Positions 54,753 through 64,000 of a stretch of 64,000 nt of DNA are shown piece by piece. The notes under the pieces are model-generated. The model ran no database searches and was not told the DNA's origin. It saw nothing but the letters and a program-made list of their open reading frames with translations. The translations under genes and the position numbers were made by a program. Every line of letters begins with the position of its first letter. The first letter of the stretch is position 1. Source of the stretch: Adiantum capillus-veneris (Eukaryota; Streptophyta; Polypodiopsida; Polypodiales; Pteridaceae); contig CM043964.1 of the NCBI GenBank assembly GCA_014529385.2, positions 782,997-846,996 of the forward strand. Direction: 5' to 3'.

Positions 54753-54965
54753 TTAAAACAAAACAAAAATATAGACGTCCAAACTAAGGTCATACCTAAT
54801 GAGAGGCAAAATAAAAGGATTTACTGATGCGTTTATCTCTACCAACCTAAGAGGACCTAAAATTCTACGAATTACTCGCTGAAATTGCAACTTAGTACTA
54901 ACAATTATGTGCACCTTTTTCCTTGAAATGGGAATGAAGGGATCATACAAATTCTCGTGATTCAT
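54753..54965 (-). CDS. a1: leader protein of Gypsy-B (70 aa, intact)
   Basis: MNHENLYDPFIPISRKKVHI start; VSTKLQFQRVIRRILGPLRL middle; ILPLIRYDLS and DVYIFVLF end. It is colinear and equal in length with Gypsy-A a1. It is basic in its first half. It lies about 60 bp inside the PBS, so it is the first frame on the element's RNA. Confidence 0.67.
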   Translation of the reverse strand: MNHENLYDPFIPISRKKVHIIVSTKLQFQRVIRRILGPLRLVEINASVNPFILPLIRYDLSLDVYIFVLF

Positions 54966-55020
54966 GCAATCTAGTTGATTATGCTAAAGGTTGAGCCTTC
55001 ACAAAACATACACAAGCCTG

Positions 55021-55038
55021 TCCTCAGTGGCGGCACCA
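55021..55038 (-). promoter_or_regulatory. Primer-binding site of Gypsy-B
   Basis: Minus-strand TGGTGCCGCCACTGAGGA, four bases after the LTR end. Confidence 0.77.
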
Positions 55039-55301
55039 AAATTGAGGCGGTCCAGGGCGGGCAACAAGAAGAGAAACCTCTAGACACACTTCAAAGCTCC
55101 CGTGCTGCTCAATGGGGCTGGGGCACAACACAACACAAACCAAAACAACAAACCCACAGCCAAATCCCAACTACACAAGGGGCACCACCTAGTTTAAGAG
55201 CGAACGAGCACGCAAAAGAGGAGAATCGTTAGAGCAACCCACAAACAAGCAAGGAATTTACACTAACCCTAACACCAATGGAACACTCTCACACACTAAA
55301 A

Positions 55302-55304
<3 letters not shown>

Positions 55305-55370
<66 letters not shown>
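55305..55370. repeat. GA microsatellite in the Gypsy-B 5' LTR
   Basis: About 33 GA units, ten more than in the 3' LTR of the same element. Confidence 0.93.
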
Positions 55371-55373
<3 letters not shown>

Positions 55374-55870
55374 TGTACAACTTAGATTCAACTTTATATT
55401 TTGCACAAAAAGGTACTTAGAGCTTGCGGAATCAAGTGACAAGATTTGGTTATAGCATCACTAGCACATTGTCTTAGGGTTATGGGAGCCCTCTCACCAT
55501 CCACCCTCTTACAATGGTAGCCAAACAATAGCCAATGAATCACAAGCAACAAAACAACAACCTTCAATGAAACAAGTCACCTTATGAAGCTGAATGAATT
55601 TGCCAAGCCAAATTGGAGGAGAAGCATGAGCCTGTGGACATGAATTGCACCCAAAACTACCAATTCATTGATGTTGGGGTAGATACAACAATGGTAGGAA
55701 GAATATCTTCTACTCGCACTCACTCAAACTAGCTCAAGCTTTTCTATGCACCAAAGCGATGGTGTATAGAAAGCTTACTCTCTCTTTACAACCAAGATAG
55801 AACTAGCATGTGCTATGCTCAATCTAGTGTGCAATGGTATAGTGGTGAGTTTTACAAGGAGGAATGGGTT

Positions 55871-55879
55871 CTATTTATA
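55871..55879 (-). promoter_or_regulatory. TATA box (TATAAATAG) in the Gypsy-B 5' LTR
   Basis: The same sequence as 47624-47632. This copy is the one placed to drive the element's RNA. Confidence 0.55.
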
Positions 55880-57689
55880 GGTTTTAGAAGCCTTGATTAG
55901 GATTAAGCCTAATCAATTTTATTAGGAAAGATCAAGGATTATGAATTTTTATGAATTTCAAATGAGAATGGGGTCTCTCTTATCTCTTGAGTCACATGGA
56001 TGTGGGCTCAAGTAAGAGAATCATTGATGTGGTGAAAGGAGAGAAGCTTCCATGGGAGTGAGTGAATTTGGTTTACTTGTGCGGTTGCCTACTCCATATG
56101 TTGATAGTGTGGGTGCATTTTTACAAGAGAAGTTAGTTGTTAGTGGTAATAATCACTAGAATTGTTAGTGATACATTTACAATGGGTAGGATGAGTTGAT
56201 TTGATGAAGGAAGAGGGGTGAATTAAAAGAGAATCATTGAGATGGTGAAGCTTTGAAGAAGATTGAACTCACCCTTGTGTAGATTGTGGAAAAAATGACC
56301 GCTGGTCTTCTTCTTCTTCTTCGCTTCTTTACGCCGCCGCCACGGTTGACCACCACGATGAAAAGAGGATTTGTTGATGAAAAATCCTCAATTTTCAGAA
56401 GTTATCATGGTTAAGATGCTGAATTTTATATATTTTTAGGAGAGGTAAATGAAATTGTAACATAGAAGCAATAGAGAGAGACATGGAGAGGGTGTATGTA
56501 TGTAGAGGTTCATAAAAGAACTATAGGGATGAGAGAGAAGGATAATGGTGAAGAGGGTGGGAGAAGCCATGGAAATTGCAGGTTTGAGTGAGGGAAGGAG
56601 AGGGAGGGAAGGAGAGGGAGGGATGTGTAAGAGTGAGTAGGTGTGTGGAAGGGTGAGAGAAGACTAAGGGATACTTGTGGGAAAAGTGGGCAGATTGGGG
56701 TCTACTCAAAAAATCATAGCTCACCTCTGGTAGCTCCAAAAATCATGAAAAAATTTGAGGTGATTATTCAGAGAGTGTGCTACATTTTGTTATTTGACCA
56801 CCGCTCCAAATTCGGAGTGGAGATAGGTGCCAAAATTCACACCAAAAAGCCTATTTTTATGCCTGCAAAAGTCTTTTAGTGGCCCCCTCCTTTGTTGAAT
56901 TTGTACAATGCATCCAAGAGTGAGCCCCTTCTTTGTCATATTATAATACAAAGCATCCAAGTTTCCTTTGACCCATGCATGGAGGAGGGTTATTGGTGAA
57001 TAAAGAAATATATACATGGTGGGACTAGTGTATGGACTATTCATGGACTTTAGCTCAATGAGCACATGGTGTTAGAATAATGAGTAAAAATAATAATAAA
57101 AATATGGAGGAGTTATGGATATGGAAAGATATTGGAATCATATGATATGGTCCCTCCTTGAATTATTTTGGGTGAAAGAGGAAAAGGTATGCAAGTAAAT
57201 AATATAATAAACGTAACCAATGAGTAGAAATCAATTTTTTGTTTTCACGAGGGTGAGGGTGAAAATGTGGGAGTGATTTGTATAAACGAAAAATATGAGG
57301 TTAGAGTATGTACATATTGGAAAAATATATAATTATGGTGTAAGAGGATGAAAGAAGGTGTACATAGAGTTAATAAAACACACACCTAAGTAGAAATATT
57401 TAAATAAAATACCAAAATAATTATAAAAAATCCCTATATTTAGGCCATATATACAATGAAATATTTACACACAAAGAGGCCATAATATACTTTTATTTTT
57501 TTATTTTTTTGGCTCAACTAGCCCAGTGACTAGCTAGCTGAGGGTTTTTAAGAAGATATGGGAAAAGCCCCCTAACTCACACACGCCTATGTATAGTGAA
57601 ATGGTAGGGAAAGCCATAGCATTTGGGTGAATTTGGTAGGGTGGAGTAAGTTACTATGGCAATTATGGAGAGACGAAAAAAGGCTATCA

Positions 57690-58539
57690 ATAGGTTTCTG
57701 ACCGTACATCAACTCAAAAGTCATATAGCTAGTAATTGAGCTATGAATTGTACAATCAGCCCATAAAGCATAAGGAAATAACCTAGGCCACTCTCCCATT
57801 TTACCTTTGCAGGCCTTAGCTAAATATTTAATGATAGGAGGATGCCCACGCTCTAATTTACCATTTCCCTCAGAATTATATACAGTAGTGAGAGCAAGTT
57901 TAATGCCCAACCTAGAGAAAATCTCCCTTGCTTTGTCAGCATCCAACTCACCCCTGTCAATTGTTATTTTCCCAGCACAATTATAATGGCTAATTACATC
58001 ATCCAAGAGGAACTTACATATCCCTTCTGTGCTTTTTGTTCTTAGAGCAAGACCTTCAACTTGGTTGGTTAAGTCTTCTTGTGCAAGCACTATGTATCTC
58101 ATTTGCCATAAGCCCAATGGCATTGTAACCAGATCTACTACCCACTTGTAGTGCATGGCCAATGGGTAAGTAGGGTGCAACCCATCACGATGACGTACAT
58201 TTGAATACATTTGACAGGTTTCACAGGACTTCACAAAGTGAGATACATCTTTATACATACCTTTCCACCAATACCTCTCTTTAATTTTAGTAAAAGTGGC
58301 CCATACACCAATACCTCTCTTTAATTTCAGTAAAAGTGTCCAACATAAAGACTCACATGAAAATTTTTCTTAAGCTTATTTTGAGCGTCCTTATCATTCA
58401 CCACTCTCATCGACATTCCATTTCTTTGTTTTGGATGCTTCCATAAGTACCCATCTTTCAAAAAGTATCCATAGGACTTTCTCCGTATTCTTTTGAACTC
58501 TTGATCAGTCCACCCTTCTTGCCTTGTCAAAGTGCTCAA
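57690..58539 (-). pseudogene. Gypsy-C integrase, zinc region and core (broken)
   Basis: 58539-58327 covers TRQEGWTDQEFKRIRRKSYG, a normal stretch before integrase. 58258 onward has CETCQMYS (zinc cysteines), VVDLVTMPLG, ITIDRGELD (catalytic block, where DRG precedes ELD), and GNGKLERGH with the glutamate. The core reads YGQKPI at 57690, where Gypsy-B is inserted. A frameshift or stop near 58265-58325 includes a small duplicated segment (accaatacctctctttaat repeated). Confidence 0.83.
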
Positions 58540-58545
58540 ATAGCG

Positions 58546-59207
58546 TCAAATGATCAATGAGTCACCTTGATATAGGTCCTTTGTAAATGACTCAAGTGCA
58601 TTTGACAGGCAAACATGACCCTTGGCATGAGAGATACTATAGAACTGTGTGCCTACATCATCGCCCTCGACAAGCATGTCTTCTTCATTTTCATACCTTG
58701 CTCTTGAAAGAATATCCACAACTATATTATCTTTCCCTACAATATGCTTAAATTCTGGATTCAAGGACTTTATGTAGGCAATACATCTCAACATAGCAAT
58801 GTCAGGAGTTGAAAAACTTGTGATCATTCCAAGAAGGGGTAGACAATCAGTCTCCACTATTACATTTGCTCCTATCAATATTCTTTGTCACATTTCAAAG
58901 ATGTGACTACTCCCCATAACTCTCTTTTTACCTGTGCATAGTTGTGTTGAAGAGCACTTAGGAATTTTGCTCCAAATCTCACTACATATCGCTTGCCATC
59001 ATCATTATCTTGCCCAATCGCCCATCCAATTCTTGTGGGGCTAGTATTTACTGTCACAATTACATATCTTCCACGTTCATAGTTTGGTTTCCTCAAAGTT
59101 GGAGACATAAGCAACAACCTCTTTAATTTCCTCATGGCATGTGTATGCATTTCTTCCCATTGAAACTTTTGGTTCTTTCTTAAAAGTTGATACAAAGGTT
59201 CTACCAC
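58546..59207 (-). pseudogene. Gypsy-C RNase H (broken)
   Basis: FQWEEMHTHAMRKLK, then VTVNTSPTRIGWAIGQDND, in which asparagine stands where gypsy RNase H has its first aspartate, then RFGAKFLSALQHNYAQVKRELWG. A stop or shift at about 58876 leads to VIVETDCLPLLGMI and IVGKDNIVVDILSRARYE. Confidence 0.83.
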
Positions 59208-59225
59208 ATGCGCATAATGTGGAAT

Positions 59226-60474
59226 TTAGATAATATATAACACACATGCACCAAAGAACCTTCGAACCTCAGTTACATTAATACATGTCTCTTTAATTCT
59301 TTGAATCACATCAATATTTGCAGGACAAGGCCTTCTACCATATGGCCTGCACATAAGTCCCACAACAAGAACTTCACTCACACCAAACACATACTTTTTT
59401 CTAGACAAGGTAAAGTTCACCTCTTCCAACCTTGACAAAATATTATCACAATCAATGATATGGTTTGCCACAGGCATGTAGCACCCCCTCGAGTCCAAAG
59501 CCACATCTATATCACTTACATCACATCCTCTGATTGGAACATCATCAAGGAAAGGCATTGTAGTTTCAGGTATGACATCACATAGGACTTTGTTCATACC
59601 ATTCATCATATGTGCAATTGAATTAGTTGCTCCTTGAGGTAAGGTGCACATCCTTACCAGACCCAAAGGTGTCCTCATGGTAGTCAAGTCCCTCCTTGCC
59701 ACTTCTAGTTGGAACTGATACTCTGAGTACCAATCTCCCATATAGAATATATTGCCCTTCCTTCAAATGCCTCTACAAATTCATCTACACTGGCCCTGTA
59801 CCCACATTTCTGATTGTCACCTTATTTATAGGTTTCATATCCTGAATAAAGCGTAAAGAACCATTTTTCTTCGGAACTGTGAACCATCTATTTGAATACA
59901 AAGCACGAGAAGGATCCAAGATACCCATCTTGATCTTTTCATTAAGCAATTCAATGAGTTTTGGCAAATGGGCCTTTGGAACGGGGATAGGCCTCAAGTT
60001 CCAAGGTACATGAGGGATAGTGAAGATCACCATAGGAGCAACAATGGATGGATCAACACAGCCTATCTCATGCGGCTCAAATGCAAAAGCTTTTCCGTGT
60101 TTGGCAAGCATGTCTTTAAAGCATATCTTTTTAGCTTTTGTCAAATTGTCCTCCCAACCAACCTTTAACTCCTTCAAGGAATCCTCTGTGAACTTGTGTC
60201 CAATCTTGCTTGGGTCACGAAGGCTAGGTTGCAAAGAAGCTTGTTCCATATTATTTGTGCAATCTTTTGGTATAGGTAATTCCACTGGTTTCACTTTCTT
60301 TGCCACAGACTTATACTTAGTCTCCACTGGTACATGAACACCTTGAGCATTTTTGAAATCCTCAATGACCTTGAACATTTCTATTGAGCATACTTTCACA
60401 ACCTCACTTCCCATACGCAAATTGCAATCCACTAAAGAATCCAATTTTTTTTCATAGTATCCACAAACGAACAC
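59226..60474 (-). pseudogene. Gypsy-C reverse transcriptase (broken)
   Basis: 60474-59785 includes FTIPHVPWNLRPIPVPKA and SNRWFTVPKKNGSLRFIQD, the RT fingers. After a break near 59780, 59741-59226 has VRMCTLPQGATNSIAHMMN and MPFLDDVPI, the FLDD catalytic box, then RRFFGACVLYI at the connection domain. Confidence 0.85.
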
Positions 60475-60628
60475 TCATCAAACACACCTGCAACGCATTC
60501 ATCATCTTCTAGCAAACCATTCATCTTCAAACCTCTTTGTACAGTATTTACATGTTGTTGTTCACCCCGCTTTAAGTCCTCACACTTTGTAAAAGCAATA
60601 GATTCATAGTCTGTTAATCCTACAAAAC

Positions 60629-61266
60629 CTATAGAAAATGTTTCCTTTGCATATACATCATGCGAGAAATTTTCTCTTCTTGTATCACTGCAATCCCGCT
60701 ATACAATGGTACATGGCCAAAACCCCTTATATCCCTGTAGTCCTTGAATTCTTTATTTGTCTTTGGCAAGAGTTTCTCTCTAAGCCTTTCACGGTTGCTT
60801 TCATGGTCCACACAAACATCAAGGAACTGTACTGCACGCTTTCCATCCCTGCTCCTTATCCTAGCATAAGTTGACCCATCGTCCATCACCTTGGTTTCCA
60901 TGCGAGTAGCGGTGATGTATGGCTGCCCAAGGATAAGATAGTATGTAGACATCTCCTACACAAAGAAATTTTGGTCATCTTTCACATCCCCTATAGTCAC
61001 CTTAACATTTGGACAAGCTCCGATACGGTTCCTCTAATGAGTTGTTTGCTGCACGAATCATCCATCCATGATTTATATCAATTGGAAATTCCTTTTTGAT
61101 AAAGACTCTTTGACATGAGGTTAATTTCTGACCCATGATCTATCAATGCAATGTATGTCTCTTCTAAGTCTCCCACTTTTACCAAGGTCTCAGTACTTGC
61201 TCTTGCCCAGTGACTCTTCAAGTAGTAACTCTTGTGAGTGGTCTCAATTTCATCTTCATCATCCAA
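60629..61266 (-). pseudogene. Gypsy-C protease region (broken)
   Basis: 61266-61078 includes VGDLEETYIALIDHGSEINL, in which the active site reads D-H-G. 60952-60629 has YYLILGQPYITATRM, the usual LG(R/Q)P block after the protease flap. A gap around 60955-61075 contains stops. The stretch 60475-60628 holds no clear domain. Confidence 0.75.
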
Positions 61267-61407
61267 GAAGCAAACGTGTTTTAATCCTCTCCTAGACTTG
61301 TAGCATCCAACAACAGTTTCTTCACCTTGATCGCCATAGACCTATACACCTTGTGCATTTAAAGTCTCTTCTTCACCTTGTACATGGATAGATTCAATAA
61401 GAGACTG

Positions 61408-63021
61408 TCACTTCCTCTTGATGATATCAATTATCTCTTCATGGAACTCCCTCTTTGCTATTCCAAGGACTTCACCCAAGGTAAATCCCAACTTTCTATT
61501 CAAAATCCTCTCTTCCAAAACCTTTTTGATATCTGTCGCTACCTCTATATAGGATTGGAGTTTGTAGGCCGGACCCTTTGCTTTTGATTTTGTTGCATCC
61601 TTCTTATTTTCTTTAGAGGATTCTTGCATAGGCACTTCGGGGACAGACATCTGTTGTGGGGAAGGTGATCTAGGAGGCACTCTTTCATTTCTACCTCCAC
61701 TCCTCGTAGTCCGTTTTTAAGGCCCTTCATCCCCATTCTCGCGCCTACGTTTCTCTTTAACAATGGCCTCATTTGATTGACATTTGGCAATGTATGCATG
61801 CACTGACAAAGATTCCACAATGTCATTCCAACCTGTTTCAAGACGAATACAATCTCCAGCTTCATGTAGAACCTCTGTAGTCATTTTACCCTTCATAGCA
61901 GACTCTATAGCACCTGGCCATAGCTCGCCAATACCATTAGATTCCGCTTCTCCAACTTTGACTAATCCTTTCTTCTTAATAGGATCCACCTTCAACCCAT
62001 AGGCGGCTGCCTCAACCATTGAGATGGCATGGCTAGTAGCCATGTCCTCAACTAGCTTCTTCATCCCGCCTTTTCTAAAGTTTGTCCCCAAGAGCTTACC
62101 TGTTTCACTTAAGTGAATTTTTCCATCTTTAAAGAAAAAAATATACTTTGTCAAAGCGTCTTTAAAACTTTCACAATCCCTCCTTCCATGGTCAGTACTA
62201 TCGCACCATATGCATCTATTTACAAAGCCTTCTCTGTTTTAAGGTCTTTGCCATGTAGATTGTCCTGATGGTTGATCCTTTTCTTCTAGCCTTGTATGCT
62301 TTAACTTGAGCTCTTGCATTCCCTTGACAATATCATTTAGAATGGACTTGTCACTCTTTGGAACCACAATCACATACTTTATAAGACTCTCAGAAACAAC
62401 CGGGGCTTGAGTAGGGTTGACTATCATCTTGTCTCTTCGTCCTTGTCGCTTAGCTAGCAGTGAAATGGCATCTTCGACCTCATTCCAATTGGTCTTCAAA
62501 CCCTGTTCTGCATCCTTAACCTCGGGTAGTAGCTCTAACTTCTCTTGAATTTCTTTACCTATGGCCTGCAAAAAGAGCTCTGTCTTCTCTGAGTTTAGTG
62601 TAGCCTTTTTAGTCCTTGACAATTGGTCATATCGGCCTTCAAATTCCCTTAGAACTTCGGTAGGCGAAAGCCCCTCTTTTGGCCGAACTACCCACTCTAA
62701 AAAAGTCCTCTTTGTTACCCTTTTGGAGTCCTCCATGAAATACTCTTCCTTCAAGGATACTTTGAATGCTTCCCAAGTTGCCCCATGCTCATTTCTAATT
62801 CCCCTTACATGCTCTCTGATCTCCAGAACCATAGCAAGTTCAAAACTTTGCACCATCTCTGCTTCAGGCACTCGATGAATCTCCATCTCATTTACATATC
62901 CACAAAAATACTTTGTTACATCTTTACCTTTAAATTGGTCCATTTTCTTCACCATAGATTGCAGTGCTTTGGTTGAGGAGAGCTCCCTCCTTTCTGCAGC
63001 TTGCTGCTGCTGCATAAACAC
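61408..63021 (-). pseudogene. Gypsy-C gag (several breaks)
   Basis: 63021-62239 encodes a glutamine-rich start (MFMQQQQAAERRE) and a helical Gag (TFLEWVVRPKEGLSPTEVLREFEGRY). A zinc knuckle CIWCDSTDHGRRDC follows near 62215-62174. Then 62154-61717 and 61680-61408 continue in frame pieces without a known domain (YIEVATDIKKVLEERILNRK). Stops are at 62239 and 61717. Confidence 0.78.
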
Positions 63022-63166
63022 TGCAAAAGCTTAAAACATTTGCATTGTGACTGGATCAAACCAAACCCCCTGTTGCTCTTGTTGCTCCATAGCTTTAACA
63101 CCTTGTTTTGAGACCTTAAATGAAGCTTTTGAAGCATCACCCTAGCCTACTTCCCTTCCAAAAATG
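63022..63166 (-). other. Gypsy-C leader between 5' LTR and gag
   Basis: Short region with a glutamine-coding CAA/CTG-rich tract. A primer-binding site should lie at its right end, but no tRNA match was recognised (minus-strand CATTTTTGGAAGGG follows the LTR). Confidence 0.5.
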
Positions 63167-64000
63167 TGTCAAGAAGTGCACAGTGCGACTAGGAGAGCAT
63201 CGGGCCTCTGACTGTGAGGATTCGTAGAAAAATCAAGCAAGGAGTAGATGATTTGAAGCCAAAAACGCACTAAAAAAGAAATAAAATCCAGCCATGAAAT
63301 CTCCACTTTGAAAAAGAACCAATACTAACTCAAAACTCTTGTGTGTGTGTGAAGATTAGGTGTAGCCTCGCTCCCAATTGCACAGATACAGTGCTCATTT
63401 GACCTGTTAAAAACCCTAAAATGACGCTTTGATTCCTCGTCATGACCATTTCATGGAAGTTCACCACTCCATTGGAGAATTCCAAGTAGTTATTTGAGGA
63501 GGGGAAACCCTAATTGGAGGCTTCACAGTCTCAACCATGTAGTGGAAGCAACACGGGACTGCACTTGCACCTTGTAAAAGAATGACTGTATCTCCTTGCT
63601 CATATGCCCAAATGAGCTTATTCTTGGCTCTAAAATTCCCCACACAGCTTATGCAATGATGGCACAATCGTGGATGTGGCATTTTGAGCTATTTTGAGCT
63701 ATTGTTGACCATTTTAAGGCCATTTTTAGCCCAAAAATGCCACTTTTTATCCGTAAAAAGCCCAAACAAGCTAGAAAAAATCCTTAAATTTGTGGAGAAT
63801 CCCTTTGGGCTCAAATTTCATCTTGAAACTCATTTTCCCACTTGGTAAGCACTTTGGAAACGTCTTTTACGCCAGCACACGAAACCTGCTATTTTTGGCC
63901 GAGATTGCCCGCATTGAACTTTCTAGGCAAAACAAGCGTGCCACTTCAATACACTTGACATTTGTACATTTCTAAAGCAAAATACGCATATATTTATTTT
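63167..64000 (-). repeat. Gypsy-C 5' LTR (cut by the window edge)
   Basis: 834 bp visible, matching 45260 to about 46150 with moderate divergence; the last 70 bp differ strongly. The expected end lies about 100 bp beyond the window. Confidence 0.86.

Larger units (their letters stand above)
46815..57689 (-). mobile_element. Gypsy-B: complete Tat-like Ty3/gypsy element
   Basis: Both LTRs are present (46815-49147 and 55043-57689), with ATAG duplicated at 46811-46814 and 57690-57693. Removing it joins the Gypsy-C integrase frame as GQKPIMPIEDV. The internal order is PBS, a1, a2, gag, protease, RT, RNase H, second RNase H, integrase, PPT. It is about 10.9 kb and the closest relative of Gypsy-A in the window. 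Most genes carry a few stops; the central 842-codon frame is open. Confidence 0.93.
55043..57689 (-). repeat. Gypsy-B 5' LTR
   Basis: 2,647 bp. It includes an AT-rich stretch (57073-57361) missing from the 3' LTR and an extra copy of a ggagagggaggga-type repeat near 56597-56620. Confidence 0.93.
45260..64000 (-). mobile_element. Gypsy-C: Ty3/gypsy element split by Gypsy-B, right end beyond the window
   Basis: The 3' LTR is 45260-46195 and the 5' LTR begins at 63167 and leaves the window. On the minus strand the order is LTR, gag (63021-61408), protease (61266-60629), RT (60474-59226), RNase H (59207-58546), integrase (58539-57690), the Gypsy-B insert, and integrase C-terminus (46814-46408). 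Without Gypsy-B the visible part is about 7.9 kb. Sequence motifs differ from those of Gypsy-A and Gypsy-B, so it is another gypsy lineage; which one was not determined. Confidence 0.85.

Overview
This window is plant-type nuclear DNA made almost entirely of LTR retrotransposons (roughly 59 of 64 kb). No host protein-coding gene, tRNA, rRNA or CRISPR array could be supported. The evidence for a land plant is the mix of Ty1/copia elements primed from TGGTATCAGAGC (initiator-Met tRNA type), Tat-like Ty3/gypsy elements with two RNase H domains, and large LTRs with TATA boxes and GA/CT microsatellites. The species cannot be named from the sequence.

Layout. 1-2037: non-coding sequence with a possible truncated LTR, then the left part of a host repeat unit. 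2038-37054: one copia insertion (Copia-I) with 226-227 bp LTRs and a perfect 5-bp target duplication TTCTC, swollen to 35 kb by nested insertions. 37055-39159: the rest of host repeat unit 1, then unit 2, which keeps the empty insertion site. 39160-44842: a very young non-autonomous gag-protease LTR element (element D). 45260 to the window end: Gypsy-C (minus strand), whose integrase gene is split by a complete Tat-like element, Gypsy-B (46815-57689, minus).

The 35-kb nest can be solved. A 27,479-bp segment (4260-31738) is inverted. Turning it back on paper restores four things: the Copia-I gag reading frame across a Gypsy-A insertion (TSD CTGC); an intact Gypsy-A 3' LTR; the Copia-I RNase H frame across a Copia-II insertion (318-bp LTRs, TSD ATTGT/GTTGT); and the Copia-II gag frame. 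Gypsy-A itself carries a 1,339-bp DNA transposon in its 5' LTR (TSD TTAA) and a tandem dimer of Copia-III (LTR-internal-LTR-internal-LTR, TSD TGCAT) between its RNase H and integrase. Inferred order: host repeat, Copia-I, then Gypsy-A and Copia-II, then the TTAA element and Copia-III, then dimerisation of Copia-III. The inversion followed the Gypsy-A and Copia-II insertions; its order relative to the later insertions is not fixed.

The most novel signals are a family of about 70-residue proteins (a1/a2) encoded between the PBS and gag of the Tat-like elements A, B and D; a second tandem-duplicated leader protein (b1/b2) in Gypsy-A; the clean inversion; the Copia-III dimer whose middle LTR is a visible crossover product; a 480-bp triplication of RNase H plus chimeric LTR at the 3' end of Copia-I; and 4-bp rather than 5-bp target duplications in three gypsy-type insertions. 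Most pol genes are broken by stops or frameshifts; the gag-protease gene of element D is intact.
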